The notes below the pieces were generated by a model. That model saw only the letters and a list, made by a program, of their open reading frames with translations. It had not been told where the DNA came from and searched no databases. Source: Ilumatobacteraceae bacterium (GTDB taxonomy: Bacteria > Actinomycetota > Acidimicrobiia > Acidimicrobiales > Ilumatobacteraceae). From it: DNA of 54,974 nt. The position numbers were made by a program, and so were the translations under genes. Of the stretch, positions 52,932 to 54,974 are shown piece after piece (position 1 is the stretch's first letter; every line of letters starts with the position of its first letter). The stretch lies in NCBI GenBank assembly GCA_021298435.1, contig JAJTFJ010000012.1, forward strand, positions 1 through 54,974, read 5' to 3'.

Positions 52932-53708
52932 TCAGTAAATGATGCTGTTGAGGCTTGGTGTGTCCATTGCGACACTGGCGCGTGGTGCTTCAGGGATTTC
53001 TGGTCCGAGAGTGACCTGCACAGCATTGAGCGGACCAAATGCTGATGGGATGGTTGCGATTGTTCCGGCAACGACGGTGCCATCTTCATTGAGTTGATCA
53101 CTCAATGTCTTGATTCCGCCGTTGAACAACTGTGCGGCAACTGCAGCGCGACGTGCTGATTTAGAACCCATGCGCATCATTTCTCCGCGGAGAGCTGGCT
53201 CTGTGGTGAGAGAAACGAAGTATTGGTACGTGGCTGCAACGAGCGACTCAAGCGCGTGTGTGAGTGCAAGAACATCAGTGGGGTTCTTGCCTTCTCCGAC
53301 CAAGCGAAGTGCGTTCTCACCGTATGAGTTCATGAGCTTCTGGTTTGCTTCATTCACTGGCTCAGCATTGCGTGCTGAGACCATGGGAGAAAGAGCAGCA
53401 AGATCAGCAAGGTGGGCTGCTGCAAACGCGCTGATGATGGGCTGTGCTTTGGCGTCAGCCAATGAAGTCATGCGATTGTCGGACAACATGTCTGCGGCCA
53501 TTTTTTCCACTGACATCGCGGTACGCAGAAGAGCTGCATCAGTCACTTTGACATCAGCGAGCTTTTCAATTTCAGGTGTTTGACCAATACGAGCAATGGA
53601 GTGGTGCTCTGAGCCGCACGCTGCGAGAACCGCACTACCAGCAACTAACGCACCACTGGTGCGAAGCATGGAGCGGCGGCTGATCTTTGAAGTGTTTTCA
53701 GTAGTCAT
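52932..53708 (-). CDS. Tat-exported ferritin-like lipoprotein
   Basis: 258 aa. Twin-arginine signal (SRRSMLRTSGALVAG) ending in a lipobox (VLAACGS), so probably a Tat-exported lipoprotein. The mature part is all-helical with the spacing of a ferritin-like bundle (AAHLADLAALSPMV, ALTHALESLVAATYQYFVSL, SARRAAVAAQLFNGG). Metal-ligand positions are less clear than in the neighbouring gene. Ribosome-binding site AAGGAA. Follows the neighbour by 17 nt, forming a two-gene unit. Function unknown. Confidence 0.75.
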   Translation of the reverse strand: MTTENTSKISRRSMLRTSGALVAGSAVLAACGSEHHSIARIGQTPEIEKLADVKVTDAALLRTAMSVEKMAADMLSDNRMTSLADAKAQPIISAFAAAHLADLAALSPMVSARNAEPVNEANQKLMNSYGENALRLVGEGKNPTDVLALTHALESLVAATYQYFVSLTTEPALRGEMMRMGSKSARRAAVAAQLFNGGIKTLSDQLNEDGTVVAGTIATIPSAFGPLNAVQVTLGPEIPEAPRASVAMDTPSLNSIIY

Positions 53709-53725
53709 TGTGATGTTCCTTCTGA

Positions 53726-54295
53726 TCAGGAGCCGGCTGCGGCAAGGGGACTAGCGCCACCGAGCAACGAAAGCGCTGCAGCATGACGAGCTTCGACAGT
53801 GATGATGGATGCAAGCAACTTGGCGGCGTCGATGCCAACCAGTGTTCCTAAGCGAGCGGTGTGGCCAGCGAGTGTCTCGTTCTCAAGAGCCGCCATCTGT
53901 GGTGCGATTGATGCAAATGAGCCAGATGGTGAGGCAAGAGCTGCTTCGGTGCCAGACACTGCGTCGGTACCGAGGTAGCCCTTGAGGGAGTCAACGTAGG
54001 CATCGTGGTGATCGAGCAAGAGTGTCAATGCAAACTTCTCGTCGCCTGTGGCTTTCGCTGCTGCTGCCTTGTAGGTGGCGGCCATCTGGCGCTCACGCTT
54101 CAAAGCATCATTCAAGGTGGGGTAGTCCTTCGGATCGCGGGGAGCATTCACAATCTCTTCTGCTGATGCACGACCTGCGAAGAATGGGGCTGCAACAACT
54201 GCGGCACCACCAGCAAGAAGTGATGTGAGAAGACGACGACGTGATGTCGCTGTTTCTTCGGGGAGGTCAACTTGGTGATTTACCACTCGGGTCAT
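53726..54295 (-). CDS. Tat-exported ferritin-like protein
   Basis: 189 aa. Twin-arginine signal (SRRRLLTSLLAGGAAVVAAP) with a likely cleavage after AGRASA. The mature part has ferritin-like helices: LKRERQMAATYKAAAA, LLLDHHDAYVDSLKGYLG and VEARHAAALSLLGG, with Glu/His residues suited to a di-metal site. The ATG at 54295 touches an AAAGG ribosome-binding site; a GTG at 54286 has better spacing (9 nt) and may be the real start. Upstream partner of the Tat lipoprotein gene. Confidence 0.75.
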   Translation of the reverse strand: MTRVVNHQVDLPEETATSRRRLLTSLLAGGAAVVAAPFFAGRASAEEIVNAPRDPKDYPTLNDALKRERQMAATYKAAAAKATGDEKFALTLLLDHHDAYVDSLKGYLGTDAVSGTEAALASPSGSFASIAPQMAALENETLAGHTARLGTLVGIDAAKLLASIITVEARHAAALSLLGGASPLAAAGS

Positions 54296-54330
54296 CCTTT
54301 GTCGTTTTGGCGAAATGTCGCCCCCCAACA

Positions 54331-54974
54331 CTAGAAGTCCAGTGCTGAGAGGTCGGGTATCCAGGAGCGGGACCTGGAAACGGCCTCAGTCCATTGTTGC
54401 CGCCCAACCCCAGGGTCACCTAATGGGGCAACGGTGGCAGCCCATTTCAGGGTGCTGGCAGCTTCGGAGAGGTGTGACCATTGTCCAGCAGCAGTGCCTG
54501 CCAGGAACCCGGCGCCCAAGGTGGTGGCTTCTGTGATGGACGAGACCCGAACAGGGCGAGCGGTGGCGTCGGCGAGTGCTTGCACAAAGGTTGGGTTGCG
54601 ACTCATGCCGCCATCTATATGAATCTCAGGGATGGACAGACCAGAGTCGGCCTCGGCTGCATCAACAAGGTCGGCGCCACGATGGGCAACGCCTTCGAGA
54701 ACTGCGCGCACCATGTGGGCGCGTGTGGTTCCGCGTGTGATGCCGAACAATGCTCCGCGAGCGCCGTAGTCCCAATGAGGTGTGCCAAGTCCAAGTAATG
54801 CAGGCACGAAGACCACGCCTTCGGTGGTGGCGCATGTGGAAGCGATGGTGTGTGAATCACTCGGGCTGTCGATGAGCCCCATGTCGTCACGAAGCCATTC
54901 GATGTTTGTGCCGGCCGACAACATGATGGCTTCGGTGCCATACGAGATCTGGCCGTTCTGACTGAATGCGACGA
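54331..54974 (-). CDS. FGGY-family carbohydrate kinase (glycerol kinase-like), C-terminal part
   Basis: The gene runs off the window end; about 214 C-terminal residues are seen, with the frame open through 54974. Motifs: SAGTNIEWLRDDMGL, VVFVPALLGLGTPHWDYGARG, VRAVLEGVAHRGADL, IHIDGGMSRNPTFVQALAD and ATTLGAGFLAG, all typical of the ATP-binding half of glycerol kinase and close FGGY kinases. Ends 35 nt upstream of the ferritin-like gene on the same strand. Glycerol is the likeliest substrate; xylulose-type kinases are less likely. Confidence 0.85.
   Translation of the reverse strand, partial: VAFSQNGQISYGTEAIMLSAGTNIEWLRDDMGLIDSPSDSHTIASTCATTEGVVFVPALLGLGTPHWDYGARGALFGITRGTTRAHMVRAVLEGVAHRGADLVDAAEADSGLSIPEIHIDGGMSRNPTFVQALADATARPVRVSSITEATTLGAGFLAGTAAGQWSHLSEAASTLKWAATVAPLGDPGVGRQQWTEAVSRSRSWIPDLSALDF

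Overview
The window is a gene-dense bacterial chromosome segment of moderate GC. Gene content and order point to an actinobacterium: rpsO-pnp-dapB, dapA-rnj-ftsK, rimO-pgsA-cinA and a CarD regulator, together with several F420/flavin-dependent oxidoreductases and a Ddn-type F420 enzyme. The very tight packing (convergent stops that abut or overlap by up to 11 nt), many apparently leaderless genes, and Thr/Pro/Val-rich secreted tails suggest a compact-genome aquatic member of Acidimicrobiia (Ilumatobacter-like). That placement is an inference from protein character, not from a database search.

Layout. 1-9.9 kb: the tail of rpsO, then pnp and dapB. Next come tpx, a DedA-like membrane protein, an acyl-CoA synthetase, an unknown membrane protein and a polar amino-acid ABC importer. 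10-20.3 kb: dapA, rnj, ftsK, an SMP-30-like hydrolase, then rimO-pgsA-MFS-cinA with overlapping ends, and tRNA-Arg(TCT). 20.4-26.6 kb: a carotenoid-oxygenase pseudogene, a TetR regulator, carD, a beta-hydroxyacid dehydrogenase, a thiolase, an enoyl-CoA hydratase and a haloalkane-dehalogenase-like hydrolase. 26.6-28.6 kb: a copper locus (DUF305 lipoprotein and a CopC-CopD fusion). 28.7-35.5 kb: a TauD-like dioxygenase, an LLM oxidoreductase, DinB, a nitroreductase, an SDR, arfB, a second acyl-CoA synthetase, tRNA-Gly(TCC) and a Ddn-like enzyme. 35.5-39.1 kb: a heterodimeric ABC exporter. 39.1-49 kb: an OmpA-domain protein, an acyl-CoA dehydrogenase, a VIT transporter, a second TetR, and a four-gene oxidoreductase operon (alpha-hydroxyacid oxidase, TIGR03792-like, aldo-keto reductase, SsuD-like monooxygenase). 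Formate-THF ligase and another LLM enzyme follow. 49-55 kb: a class A PBP, a membrane hydrolase-like protein, a histidine phosphatase, the RNase P RNA, two Tat-exported ferritin-like proteins and the end of an FGGY kinase.

The genes fall into housekeeping (RNA decay, lysine/DAP biosynthesis, chromosome segregation, ribosome modification and rescue, peptidoglycan synthesis, C1 metabolism) and a broad set of lipid and xenobiotic-type oxidative enzymes. No insertion sequence, prophage, CRISPR array or toxin-antitoxin pair is visible. The most interesting observations are a recurrent leaderless promoter architecture (a TAnnnT box 6-8 nt before the start codon), the internally deleted carotenoid oxygenase that still has its promoter, and the SsuD-like/aldo-keto reductase operon, whose logic resembles oxidative desulfonation.
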